From contig NZ_JAOTEM010000002.1 of NCBI RefSeq assembly GCF_025628985.1, forward strand, positions 310,001 to 374,000: a stretch of DNA of 64,000 bases. Reading direction: 5' to 3'. Of this stretch, positions 26,731-34,645 are shown piece by piece. How positions within the stretch are numbered: position 1 is the stretch's first letter; every line of letters starts with the position of its first letter. Below the pieces are notes generated by a model that had not been told where the DNA came from, did not search any database, and saw nothing but the letters and a program-made list of their open reading frames with translations. The DNA is from Chryseobacterium edaphi. GTDB taxonomy: Bacteria > Bacteroidota > Bacteroidia > Flavobacteriales > Weeksellaceae. The position numbers and the translations under genes were made by a program.

Positions 26731-28200
26731 TTACTTCGACATCAATTTCCAAAGCTCATTAATCACTTCCTTATCATCAAAATGATGTTTCACACCATTA
26801 ATTTCCTGATAATTCTCGTGACCTTTTCCGGCTACGAGAATAATATCCTTCGGTTCAGAGAACTTAATAGCCATTTTGATGGCTTCTCTTCTGTCTGGAA
26901 TTGAAGTGTATTTGCTGAAGTTTTGAGGTTCAACGCCTGCTTCAATTTCTTTTATAATCTGACTAGGATCTTCCGTTCTCGGGTTGTCTGAAGTGATAAT
27001 TGCCAAAGTCGATTTCTTTGATGCAATATTTCCCATTTCAGGTCTTTTCGTATGATCTCTGTCGCCGCCGCAACCGAAAACTGTGATCAGTCTTTCGTTT
27101 TTTGTTCTGATGTCGTTGATACTGTCTAAAACATTTTCCAATGCATCTGGAGTGTGTGCATAATCGACGATGAAGAAAATTCCTCCCTCCGATTTGAAGG
27201 TTTCAAATCTTCCGGAAACTCTTTTTAAAATGCTGATTGCCTGAAGAATTTCATCTTGTTCAAAACCTAATTCAGAAGCAATTCCGAAAACCAAAAGCAA
27301 ATTGTAAACATTGAATTTCCCTGTTAAGGTCGTCCAGAATTCTTTTCCGTTAAAATTCAAAAGCATTCCATTGAAATCAACTTCCAAAGTTCTTCCGTGA
27401 TAATCTGCCATCGTTTTCAAAGCATAAGACTTTTTCGCAGCCTTCGTGTTTTGAAGCATCACGTTTCCGTTTTTATCATCAACGTTGGTGATGGCAATCG
27501 CATTTTCGTTTAATTCATCAAAGAATCTTTTCTTGATTTTTAAATATTCATCAAATGTTTTATGATAATCTAAATGGTCGTGCGTCAAATTGGTAAAGCC
27601 TGCGATTGTGAAAGTCAACCCTTCAATTCTGTTTTGGGCAATTCCGTGAGAGCTTACTTCCATAAAGGCAAATTCGCAGCCTTCTTCGACAGCCTGAGCC
27701 AAAATTTTATTGATGGTAATCACATCCGGAGTCGTATGAGTCGCCGGAATTATTTTTTCGCCAATTCTGATTTCTACTGTTGATAATAAAGCTGAATCGT
27801 AGCCTAAATTTTTAAACACATCAAACAGCAAAGTCGAAACAGAAGTTTTCCCGTTTGTTCCTGTAACGCCAATTAGTTTTAATTTTTCTGAAGGATTTCC
27901 GTAAAAATTGGAAGATAAATGTCCTAAAGTTTTAGAAGCATCTTTTACTTTAATATAAGTAATATTTTCATCTAAATTTTCAGGAAGTTCTTCGCAAACA
28001 ATAGTTTTCGCACCTTTTTCGATAGAAGATGCAATAAATGAATGTCCATCCACAACCGTTCCTCTCAATGCGATATACAAAGAGTTTTCGGAAACTTTTC
28101 TGCTGTCGAAAACCAACTCGGACACTTCGACTTCGCTCAGTGCAAGCCTTCCTTTAGTTTCGAGAACTGGGATTCTATTTAATAATTCAACTAATTGCAT
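26731..28200 (-). CDS. murE: MurE, UDP-MurNAc-tripeptide synthetase (meso-DAP type)
   Basis: 489 aa. ATP loop GVTGTNGKTSVST (about 111-123), NLTHDHLDYHKT, DYAHTPDALENVL and the motif DNPR in TSDNPRTEDP, which marks enzymes adding meso-diaminopimelate rather than lysine. Near the N-terminus, residues about 16-26 (KGRLALSEVEV) read like a translated dispersed repeat, between the first helix and the conserved SELVFDSRKV. Start ATG 28200 gives the expected MQLVELL. Confidence 0.96.
   Translation of the reverse strand: MQLVELLNRIPVLETKGRLALSEVEVSELVFDSRKVSENSLYIALRGTVVDGHSFIASSIEKGAKTIVCEELPENLDENITYIKVKDASKTLGHLSSNFYGNPSEKLKLIGVTGTNGKTSVSTLLFDVFKNLGYDSALLSTVEIRIGEKIIPATHTTPDVITINKILAQAVEEGCEFAFMEVSSHGIAQNRIEGLTFTIAGFTNLTHDHLDYHKTFDEYLKIKKRFFDELNENAIAITNVDDKNGNVMLQNTKAAKKSYALKTMADYHGRTLEVDFNGMLLNFNGKEFWTTLTGKFNVYNLLLVFGIASELGFEQDEILQAISILKRVSGRFETFKSEGGIFFIVDYAHTPDALENVLDSINDIRTKNERLITVFGCGGDRDHTKRPEMGNIASKKSTLAIITSDNPRTEDPSQIIKEIEAGVEPQNFSKYTSIPDRREAIKMAIKFSEPKDIILVAGKGHENYQEINGVKHHFDDKEVINELWKLMSK
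28123..28148 (-). repeat. Dispersed-type repeat inside murE, read in frame
   Basis: The plus strand CACTTCGACTTCGCTCAGTG continued by CAAGCC encodes RLALSEVEV on the minus strand. From general knowledge, this CTTCGACT...CTCAG word and peptides such as RLALSEVE are recurrent in bacterial intergenic repeats. It lies in a variable N-terminal loop of MurE. Confidence 0.5.
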
Positions 28201-28242
28201 TTTTTTGATGCGGTTTATTTTATTTTTAATGACCTTTATTTT

Positions 28243-28286
28243 AATAGGATTTCATCCTATTCATTGTTAGGTCGTCCTTTCAGGAC
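28243..28286. repeat. Two adjacent hairpins with TTC loops between ftsI and murE
   Basis: AATAGGAT-TTC-ATCCTATT (28243-28261) is followed by GTCCT-TTC-AGGAC (28274-28286). No T-tract follows, so they do not look like terminators. They resemble paired-hairpin intergenic repeats of Bacteroidetes; a second pair with different sequence is at 36790-36858. Confidence 0.65.
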
Positions 28287-28292
28287 TTATTT

Positions 28293-30284
28293 CTAATTTT
28301 GCAGAGTCAAATAAATTCTCTGATTTTTACTGATTGTTGTACCTTCAAGCGGAAATTGTTCTTTAATTCTTCCAACCCCTTTGAAGTCCACACGATATCC
28401 TAGATTTTCCAATTGCGGGATCGCATTTTTACCTATCAATCCTACCACACTTGGCATTTGCTTATTATTGACTGCTATTTTCACATTCGGTTCAACCATT
28501 TTATTGAGGTTGACTTTTCTGTCGACAAGCATTTCCTTTTCAACATTTTGAGGTGTTTTCAAGAAAGTTTTACCTGCAATTTCCTTAAAAACCGGTGCGG
28601 AAACTGTTCCTCCATAAAACCCTTTTGAGACATTTGGTTCGCTAATCATTACATAGCAAGTGTATTTTGGATTGTCTGCCGGATAAAATCCTGCAAATGA
28701 TGCTCTGTACTTCATCGGTCCAGGCAACCAATATTCAAATCTTGCCGTTCCTGTTTTTCCTGCCATTCTTAAATTTGGAGTGAAAATACTTTTTCCTGTT
28801 CCTTTTTCAACAGCTTTCGTCAAAGCACTTGTCATCATCTGAATCGCTTTATCTGATGCCATTTTTTTAACCATTACTTCTTCCTTAGCTTCAAAAATAG
28901 TTTTTCCGTCTTTCATTATTTTATCAATGAAAATTGGTTTCAGCATTTTACCCTTATTGGCTACACCATTATAGAATGTTGCTAATTGTAACAAGTTTAT
29001 ATTCGTTGCATAACCATAACCTATTGAGGCTAGAGTTGCTGCGTTCCATGATTTGCTTTTTGGCGTTAAAATTCTCGGTTTTGTAATTCCTGGAAGTTCA
29101 ATATCCATTTTGTCGAATAATTTCCATCTTCTTAAATGATCAAGAAAAATTTCCGGCTTGTCTGCATAATATTTTGTGATCAGTTTTGCCGTTCCAACGT
29201 TACTCGATTTTGCCAGAACATCACTGATGTCATAAGTTCCACCACCATGACCATCAGAAATTCTTTGTTTTGCATAAACCCAAACTCCATTTCCTACGTT
29301 TACCGTTGTATTTTCATCAATAAATCCGTCGTCCATTGCAGCCAAAAGCGAAATCGTTTTGAAAGTAGATCCCGGTTCAATATTATCTTTTAAACCATAA
29401 TTGTAAGCGTCTTCATAAACTCCGGGTTCAGTTTCTCTTAAATTGACCATTGCACGAACTTTTCCTGTTGCAACTTCCATTACGATTACCGTTCCGTGTT
29501 TTGCTTCAAAATTGATCAGTTGCTTTTCTAAAGCTGAATGCGCAATATCCTGAATTCTAAGATCTAAAGTTGTATAAACATCTTGTCCGTCAGTAGGTTC
29601 TTTAACCTTCCAAAAATCAATAGGTTTCCATTGTGAAGAATTGACTCTTTGTTCAAGTCGTTGACCATCTGTTCCGGTTAAATATTTTGAAAAAGCACCT
29701 TCAAGACCTGCCTTTGCGACTCCATTGTCGATTCCAATAGTTCCTGCTCCAATTTCTGAAGTGGCTAATTCTCTTTTGAAGTTTCTGTCGATAATGAAAC
29801 CTCCTTTATTTTTACCTCTTTTAAAAATCGGAAACTTTCTAATTCTGTCGTATTGATCAAAGTCTAAACCTCTAACAAGAGTATAATACTGATTTTTCTT
29901 TTTTTTCTGCTCATCAAATTTCTTTCTGAATTCAGCTCTCGGTTTCCCAAACATTTTACTCAAAGAATCTGTAAGCGCACCAATATTATTGTAGTAAACG
30001 GTATCTTTTATTGTCTTAAAATCAAGAAAGACATCATAACGCATTACCGTTGTTGCAAGGATCGATCCGTCTGAAGCATAGAGATTTCCACGAGCTGCTT
30101 TTAAAGTTGCTGTACGGTAATTGTTGTTGATGTAATCATCTTTGATTTCCTGAACATTCGTATTCTGCAGAAGAATAATTCTTCCGATAAACAGCACAAA
30201 AACACACAAAGCTCCCACTGCAAAGAGGTAGCCCCATCGTAACGTTTTTTTACGTTTGTTATCGTATTCATTTTGCTTTTGCAT
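28293..30284 (-). CDS. ftsI: Class B penicillin-binding protein (FtsI-type) with PASTA domain
   Basis: 663 aa. N-terminal membrane anchor (about 16-38), pedestal domain, then a transpeptidase with S306-T-F-K309, SSN at 360-362 and KTGT at 510-513. A C-terminal PASTA-like domain (about 605-663) ends it. It cross-links septal peptidoglycan with FtsW. It overlaps the upstream ftsL-like gene by 17 bp, which suggests translational coupling. Confidence 0.94.
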   Translation of the reverse strand: MQKQNEYDNKRKKTLRWGYLFAVGALCVFVLFIGRIILLQNTNVQEIKDDYINNNYRTATLKAARGNLYASDGSILATTVMRYDVFLDFKTIKDTVYYNNIGALTDSLSKMFGKPRAEFRKKFDEQKKKKNQYYTLVRGLDFDQYDRIRKFPIFKRGKNKGGFIIDRNFKRELATSEIGAGTIGIDNGVAKAGLEGAFSKYLTGTDGQRLEQRVNSSQWKPIDFWKVKEPTDGQDVYTTLDLRIQDIAHSALEKQLINFEAKHGTVIVMEVATGKVRAMVNLRETEPGVYEDAYNYGLKDNIEPGSTFKTISLLAAMDDGFIDENTTVNVGNGVWVYAKQRISDGHGGGTYDISDVLAKSSNVGTAKLITKYYADKPEIFLDHLRRWKLFDKMDIELPGITKPRILTPKSKSWNAATLASIGYGYATNINLLQLATFYNGVANKGKMLKPIFIDKIMKDGKTIFEAKEEVMVKKMASDKAIQMMTSALTKAVEKGTGKSIFTPNLRMAGKTGTARFEYWLPGPMKYRASFAGFYPADNPKYTCYVMISEPNVSKGFYGGTVSAPVFKEIAGKTFLKTPQNVEKEMLVDRKVNLNKMVEPNVKIAVNNKQMPSVVGLIGKNAIPQLENLGYRVDFKGVGRIKEQFPLEGTTISKNQRIYLTLQN

Positions 30285-30633
30285 CTGTACTGTCTAATTT
30301 TATTAAGAGTTTATGAGGGTGACTTTCTAGAGTCATTAACGAGTCTGCTGCGACCTGTTTCCCCAATTCAGATTCCATTTTCACTTTGATCAGCTTACTT
30401 TGCGCATAAGCATTTCTCGATTTGTATTCTTCTGTTTCTTCTTTTAAAGCATTTACAATTTTTATTTTTTTATTCACCAAATGGTTTGAATAAATCATTC
30501 CCATCATCAAAACAAAAATCAACAGAAAAAATTTATAATGATCTTTCAACTCATCACGATTCAGAAAATTCCCTTTTATAATATCTATAAAAGTGAGTCT
30601 TTTTTGAGGACGATATGTTGGTTTTTTTGCCAC
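30268..30633 (-). CDS. ftsL: FtsL-like division protein
   Basis: 121 aa. Basic cytoplasmic start (KKPTYRPQKRLTF), one membrane segment (about 33-50) and a periplasmic coiled-coil helix (about 53-95). This topology and the position between rsmH and ftsI identify FtsL, whose sequence is poorly conserved. It overlaps ftsI by 17 bp. FtsL bridges FtsB/FtsQ and the FtsWI complex. Confidence 0.8.
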   Translation of the reverse strand: MAKKPTYRPQKRLTFIDIIKGNFLNRDELKDHYKFFLLIFVLMMGMIYSNHLVNKKIKIVNALKEETEEYKSRNAYAQSKLIKVKMESELGKQVAADSLMTLESHPHKLLIKLDSTDAKAK

Positions 30634-30748
30634 AGACTTTGTCTGATTTTATTTTTATTTAAATTATTGTCAATTTTCTTGAAGTCAATTCAGTTCATTT
30701 TGTCAATAGTCAATTTTAAATTCACCATTGACAATTCACTATTCACTT
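30634..30748. repeat. Word-repeat spacer between rsmH and ftsL
   Basis: This 115-bp gap holds GTCAATT words at about 30669, 30685, 30699 and 30706 and their inverted forms TTGACAATTCAC near 30727. It has no ORF and no T-tailed hairpin. It resembles the DNA found inside murG. Confidence 0.5.
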
Positions 30749-31648
30749 TTACAATTTTATTCCTGTTCGCATTTTAGCACTTCTGGCTCTTGAGTTTTCT
30801 TCAATTTCCTTTTCATCAGGAATGATTGCTTTGCTTTTTACCAATTCAAATGCTTTTGCATAATTTCCATAGATGTCTCGTTGTGGTTCACCTTCAAACA
30901 TTCCGTTTTTCAGGAATCTTTTTACCAAACGGTCTTCCAAAGAATGGTAAGAAATCACTACCAATCTTCCTCCCGGTTTCAAAACATTGTAAGCCTGAAC
31001 CAACATTTCCTTTAAAACTTCAAGTTCCTGATTGACTTCAATTCTTATTGCCTGAAATAGCTGCGCATAAAATTTATTTACTTTATGCGGCGGAAGAAAG
31101 CTGAACAATTTCTTCAAATCTTCCGTTGTGTTGATGCTTTTTATTTTTCTATGATGAACGATGTCTCTTGCCAGTTTTCTTGCTTCCCTCAATTCTCCGT
31201 AGTAATAAAAAATATCTGCTAAAGCTTCTTCTTCATATTCATTAATAACTTTTTTAGCATCGAGGCTCTGCATCACATTCATTCTCATATCAAGAGGTGC
31301 ATTGTTCCTCGTTGAAAACCCTCTTTCAGCTTCATCAAACTGATGGGAAGAAACGCCAAGATCAGCTAAAACACCGTCAACTTTTGAAACTCCATACATC
31401 AGAAGAGAATTCTCTAAAAATCTGAAATTTTGGTTGATCAAGGTGAATTTTGGATCATCCAATGTATTTTTAAGCGCATCCAAATCCTGATCGAATGCAT
31501 ATAATTTTCCTTTTTCAGAAAGCCTTTCTAAAATTTCCTGTGAATGACCTCCTCCTCCAAATGTGCAGTCCACATATATTCCGTCCGGATTCGTCACCAA
31601 ATCATCCACACTTTGCTTCAATAAAACGGGGTTGTGATATATGCTCAT
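30749..31648 (-). CDS. rsmH: 16S rRNA (cytosine(1402)-N(4))-methyltransferase RsmH
   Basis: 299 aa, normal length. SAM-binding motif VDCTFGGGGHSQEIL (about 26-40), DGVLADLGVSSHQFDE, RGFSTRNNAPLDMRM and VISYHSLEDRLVKRFLK are all present. It methylates 16S rRNA C1402. It follows mraZ by 15 bp in the standard dcw order. Confidence 0.97.
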   Translation of the reverse strand: MSIYHNPVLLKQSVDDLVTNPDGIYVDCTFGGGGHSQEILERLSEKGKLYAFDQDLDALKNTLDDPKFTLINQNFRFLENSLLMYGVSKVDGVLADLGVSSHQFDEAERGFSTRNNAPLDMRMNVMQSLDAKKVINEYEEEALADIFYYYGELREARKLARDIVHHRKIKSINTTEDLKKLFSFLPPHKVNKFYAQLFQAIRIEVNQELEVLKEMLVQAYNVLKPGGRLVVISYHSLEDRLVKRFLKNGMFEGEPQRDIYGNYAKAFELVKSKAIIPDEKEIEENSRARSAKMRTGIKL

Positions 31649-31663
31649 TTGTGTATACTTTAT

Positions 31664-32122
31664 TTATTCTTCACCAAAAGTTCCCATTACATCTTCTGCC
31701 AGACTTGCAAAATCTTCTTCATTGGTTGCAATTACCTTTTCGTAAGCATCTTTATCCCAAATTTCGAAAAGCTCACCCGCACTTGTTATTACAATATCTT
31801 TCGTAAGATCAGCAAAATGCGTAAGATCTTTTGAAATCTGCAATCTTCCGGCGCTATCCAACTCAACGGTTTTTACACCCGCAGTAAACATTCTGATGAA
31901 GTCAGCATTCTTTTTAATGAATCTGTTTAGTTTATTTATCTTTTCCATAAGCTTATCCCATGCTTTCATAGGATAAACTTCGAGACACGGTTGAAACACA
32001 GAACGCTTTACCACAAAGGTCTTATCCTCAAAGTCCTCCATCTGCTTGATCAGCGAAGAAGGTACTTTCAGGCGACCCTTGTCGTCTATTTTGCACTCAT
32101 ATGTTCCAATGAAATTTCTCAT
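31664..32122 (-). CDS. mraZ: Transcriptional regulator MraZ
   Basis: 152 aa from ATG 32122 (MRNFIGTYECKIDDKGRLKVPSSL), the canonical start; the frame continues 13 codons upstream but runs into the promoter. Two SpoVT/AbrB-like domains are seen, each with the DxxGR pattern (KIDDKGRLKVP and ELDSAGRLQIS). MraZ represses the dcw promoter by binding TGGG repeats, and such repeats are just upstream, so it is autoregulated. Confidence 0.95.
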   Translation of the reverse strand: MRNFIGTYECKIDDKGRLKVPSSLIKQMEDFEDKTFVVKRSVFQPCLEVYPMKAWDKLMEKINKLNRFIKKNADFIRMFTAGVKTVELDSAGRLQISKDLTHFADLTKDIVITSAGELFEIWDKDAYEKVIATNEEDFASLAEDVMGTFGEE

Positions 32123-32128
32123 TTGGGA

Positions 32129-32171
32129 CAAAATTATACAAATTTTTCCAAAAGCTCCCACTTTTTCCCAC
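32129..32171 (-). promoter_or_regulatory. mraZ promoter with MraZ-box operator
   Basis: On the minus strand GTGGG (32171-32167), AAAAA, GTGGG (32161-32157), then a degenerate TTTGG about 10 bp on form direct repeats of 10-bp period, as in known MraZ operators (TGGGN repeats with 5-nt spacers). A -7 box TAATTTTG lies at 32136-32129, 6 bp before the mraZ ATG. The repeats cover the -33 region, fitting repression. Initiation would be almost at the start codon. Confidence 0.75.
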
Positions 32172-32364
32172 TTTTTGACTCAATGTTAATAAGTTTTACT
32201 TAAGTGTTCACAAATAGTATTTAAATATTTGATATAAAAACAGTTACAGACCTTGTTATTCGGTGAATAATAAAAAGATTATTAAAAAATATAGATGTAT
32301 TTCCTTTATTATATTATTTTTATTTTAAATTAGGGATATCAAAAAATTTTTGGTGTATAATTTG

Positions 32365-32372
32365 TATTTTTG
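32365..32372 (+). promoter_or_regulatory. -7 box before the alpha/beta hydrolase
   Basis: TATTTTTG matches TAnnTTTG 23 bp before ATG 32396. TTG elements upstream are at poor spacing. The mraZ-hydrolase intergenic region (32123-32395) is otherwise AT-rich with nothing else evident. Confidence 0.45.
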
Positions 32373-32395
32373 CAATGCTTTATTAAAGCGACTTT

Positions 32396-33157
32396 ATGAT
32401 ATTTAGTACAAAAAAAGATAAGAAATATACCTTCATTGAAGCTGGGGAAGGACATCCATTGGTGCTTTTGCACGGTTTGATGGGTGGGTTGAGTAATTTT
32501 GACAAGATGGTGAATTTTTTTTCAGAGAAAGGGTTTAAGGTTTATGTACCTCAACTTCCGATCTACGATTTGCCGGTACTTAATACCAACCTTACCACAA
32601 TTGCCAAATATGTGATCAAATTTATTGAAAGCGAAATTGGCAAACCTGTAACGATAGTAGGAAACTCGATGGGTGGTCATGTAGGACTTATTTTGACTTT
32701 AGCAAGACCCGATTTGGTACAAAACCTAGTTCTTACAGGAAGTTCTGGATTATACGAAAGAGCTTTTGGTGATAGTTTTCCAAGAAAAAACGACCGTTCA
32801 TATATAAGAAAGAAAGCAGAAGAGGTTTTCTATGATCCTGCAGTTGCGACCGAAGCTTTGGTAGACGAAGTTTTTAGTGTTGTAAATGACAGAATGAAAG
32901 GGATCAAAACGGTAATGCTCGCAAGAAGCGCTATCAAACACAATATGTTGAATGATCTTCCGAAGATTTTACGTCCAACGTGTTTAATCTGGGGTAAACA
33001 GGATAATGTAACACCTCCTGAAGTAGCTATTGACATGCACAAATTTATTCCAAATTCAGATCTTTTCTGGATTGATAAATGCGGACACGCTGCAATGATG
33101 GAAAAACCCGATGAATTCAACGAAATTCTGTACAATTGGGTAAAAGATAAAGTGTAA
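32396..33157 (+). CDS. Alpha/beta-fold hydrolase
   Basis: 253 aa. Oxyanion loop LLHGLMGG (about 24-31), nucleophile elbow GNSMGG with S91, the late Asp in LIWGKQDNVTPP and catalytic His in DKCGHAAMMEKPDEF. The motif set is that of MhpC/BphD-like C-C or ester hydrolases; the substrate is not predictable. It reads away from the dcw cluster and is followed by a terminator. Confidence 0.92.
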   Translation: MIFSTKKDKKYTFIEAGEGHPLVLLHGLMGGLSNFDKMVNFFSEKGFKVYVPQLPIYDLPVLNTNLTTIAKYVIKFIESEIGKPVTIVGNSMGGHVGLILTLARPDLVQNLVLTGSSGLYERAFGDSFPRKNDRSYIRKKAEEVFYDPAVATEALVDEVFSVVNDRMKGIKTVMLARSAIKHNMLNDLPKILRPTCLIWGKQDNVTPPEVAIDMHKFIPNSDLFWIDKCGHAAMMEKPDEFNEILYNWVKDKV

Positions 33158-33167
33158 AATTAAGACT

Positions 33168-33200
33168 AAACCATTAAGACTTTCTTAATGGTTTATTTTT
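33168..33200 (+). terminator. Terminator after the hydrolase
   Basis: AAACCATTAAG/CTTAATGGTTT 11-bp stem (33168-33195) with a short loop, then ATTTTT. Confidence 0.75.
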
Positions 33201-33220
33201 CTAAATAAAATCAAGACAAA

Positions 33221-33844
33221 ATGGTTATAAAAACAGCAGAGTTTGTAAAAAGCAGCGGAAAATGGCAGGAATGCCCGGAAGGAACCATCCCTGAATACGC
33301 TTTTATCGGACGCTCAAATGTAGGAAAATCTTCATTGATCAACGGAATGCTCAACAGGAAAGATTTAGCAAAAACTTCAGGAACTCCGGGAAAAACTCAG
33401 TTGATTAATCATTTTATCATTAATGAAAGCTGGTATCTTACCGATTTACCTGGTTATGGATATGCAAAGGTTTCTAAAGTGATGAGACGAGATTTTGAAA
33501 AGCTTATCAACAATTATATTTTGAACAGAAATAATCTGGTTAATCTTTTTGTTTTGATTGATTCCCGTCATACTCCTCAGAATATCGATTTGGAATTCAT
33601 CCAGTGGTGCGGAGAAAGCGGTGTTCCTTTTTCAATTGTTTTTACAAAAGCTGATAAACTGAAACCCAATATTGTCATTAAAAACGTTGAAGATTATAAA
33701 GCTGAACTTCACAAAACCTGGGAAGATTTACCGGAAATTTATGTGACTTCCGCAGAAAAGAAAACAGGAACTGATGAAATTTTAAGCTTCATTCAAAAAA
33801 CAAATGAGTTTTTAGCAAACAATAGTGTGACTTTTAATGAGTAA
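33221..33844 (+). CDS. yihA: Ribosome biogenesis GTPase YihA/YsxC (EngB)
   Basis: 207 aa. G1 FIGRSNVGKSSLING, switch region SGTPGKTQLINHF, G3 DLPGYGYAKV, G4 TKADKL and G5 VTSAEKKTG are intact. The protein acts in late 50S subunit assembly. It overlaps the following GNAT gene by 8 bp. Start ATG 33221 gives MVIKTAEFVKSSG, as usual. Confidence 0.95.
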   Translation: MVIKTAEFVKSSGKWQECPEGTIPEYAFIGRSNVGKSSLINGMLNRKDLAKTSGTPGKTQLINHFIINESWYLTDLPGYGYAKVSKVMRRDFEKLINNYILNRNNLVNLFVLIDSRHTPQNIDLEFIQWCGESGVPFSIVFTKADKLKPNIVIKNVEDYKAELHKTWEDLPEIYVTSAEKKTGTDEILSFIQKTNEFLANNSVTFNE

Positions 33845-34286
33845 TTTGATTTGGAAAATAAAAAGTTTTGAAGAAATTACAACTTCCGAACTTTATGAAA
33901 TTATTAAAGCGAGAGTGGATGTTTTTGTGGTTGAACAAGATTGTCCATATCCGGATTTGGATGGATATGACCAAAAAGCGATTCACCTTTGGGCAGAGCA
34001 AGATAAAAGTGTATTAGCTTATTGCAGGGTATTCGATAAAGGAATAAAATATCCCGAAACTTCCATCGGAAGAGTTTTAACCACAGAAAAAGCGAGAGGA
34101 AAAAGTTTAGGCAAACAATTGATACAATACGCTGTTGAAACCATTGAAAACCGTTTCCATACAACTGAAGTGAGAATTTCTGCGCAGGATTATCTGTTGA
34201 GATTTTATTCAGGATTTGGTTTTGAAGATACCGGAAAAAAATATCTGGAAGACAATATTCCACATACGGAAATGTTTAGAAAATAA
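33837..34286 (+). CDS. GNAT N-acetyltransferase, ElaA-like
   Basis: 149 aa. The start WKIKSFEEITTSELYEIIKARVDVFVVEQDCPYPDLDGYD is the ElaA signature (RxDVFVVEQ, YPDLDGxD). The acetyl-CoA loop reads RVLTTEKARGKSLGKQLI, and HTEMF is at the C-terminus. Substrate unknown. It overlaps the GTPase gene by 8 bp and is followed by a terminator. Confidence 0.92.
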   Translation: MSNLIWKIKSFEEITTSELYEIIKARVDVFVVEQDCPYPDLDGYDQKAIHLWAEQDKSVLAYCRVFDKGIKYPETSIGRVLTTEKARGKSLGKQLIQYAVETIENRFHTTEVRISAQDYLLRFYSGFGFEDTGKKYLEDNIPHTEMFRK

Positions 34287-34302
34287 TTTTATTTAAATTC
34301 AG

Positions 34303-34334
34303 AACAGCACTTTTCTAAACGTGCTGTTTTTTTT
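34303..34334 (+). terminator. Terminator after the GNAT gene
   Basis: AACAGCAC (34303-34310) pairs with GTGCTGTT (34321-34328), followed by TTTTTTT. Confidence 0.88.
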
Positions 34335-34406
34335 AATTAGAAAAACGGTTTGCATTTTCAAACACTCGAAACCTTTACTATTGTATTTCCTTGTTAAATG
34401 AAATGC

Positions 34407-34491
34407 CTTTGTATATCTTAAGTAAAAACATTTTTATTGTAAAAAAACCTTTGTCTTACTTTGCGATTAAAAAACGCAAGGGTATACAAAG
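34407..34491. repeat. 85-bp segment bounded by CTTTGTATA inverted repeats
   Basis: CTTTGTATA at 34407-34415 and its perfect complement TATACAAAG at 34483-34491 bound an AT-rich segment with an inner TGCG/CGCA hairpin near 34462-34478. It lies in the 359-bp gene-free gap between two terminators. It could be a small non-autonomous element; no clear target duplication is visible. Confidence 0.4.
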
Positions 34492-34587
34492 AATATTAAA
34501 AAGTCATTATTAAAATTAAGCTAAACAAAGCCGTTTCACTTATTTTTGAAATACTAAAAATAAGACTACACCGCAAGCTTATAAAAA

Positions 34588-34623
34588 TTAAAAAGAGCCT
34601 GATTTTCAAAAAACCAGACTCTC
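34588..34623 (-). terminator. Terminator of the protease pair
   Basis: On the minus strand GAGTCTG pairs with CAGGCTC (one G-T pair) around an AT loop, followed by TTTTTAATTTTT. It lies 23 bp after the trypsin-like stop. Confidence 0.7.
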
Positions 34624-34645
34624 CATTTATAAAACAAAATAATGT

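Noticed and set aside
31664..32161. Longer MraZ starting at 32161
   Set aside because: It would translate through the -7 box and the MraZ operator; the canonical start is ATG 32122.
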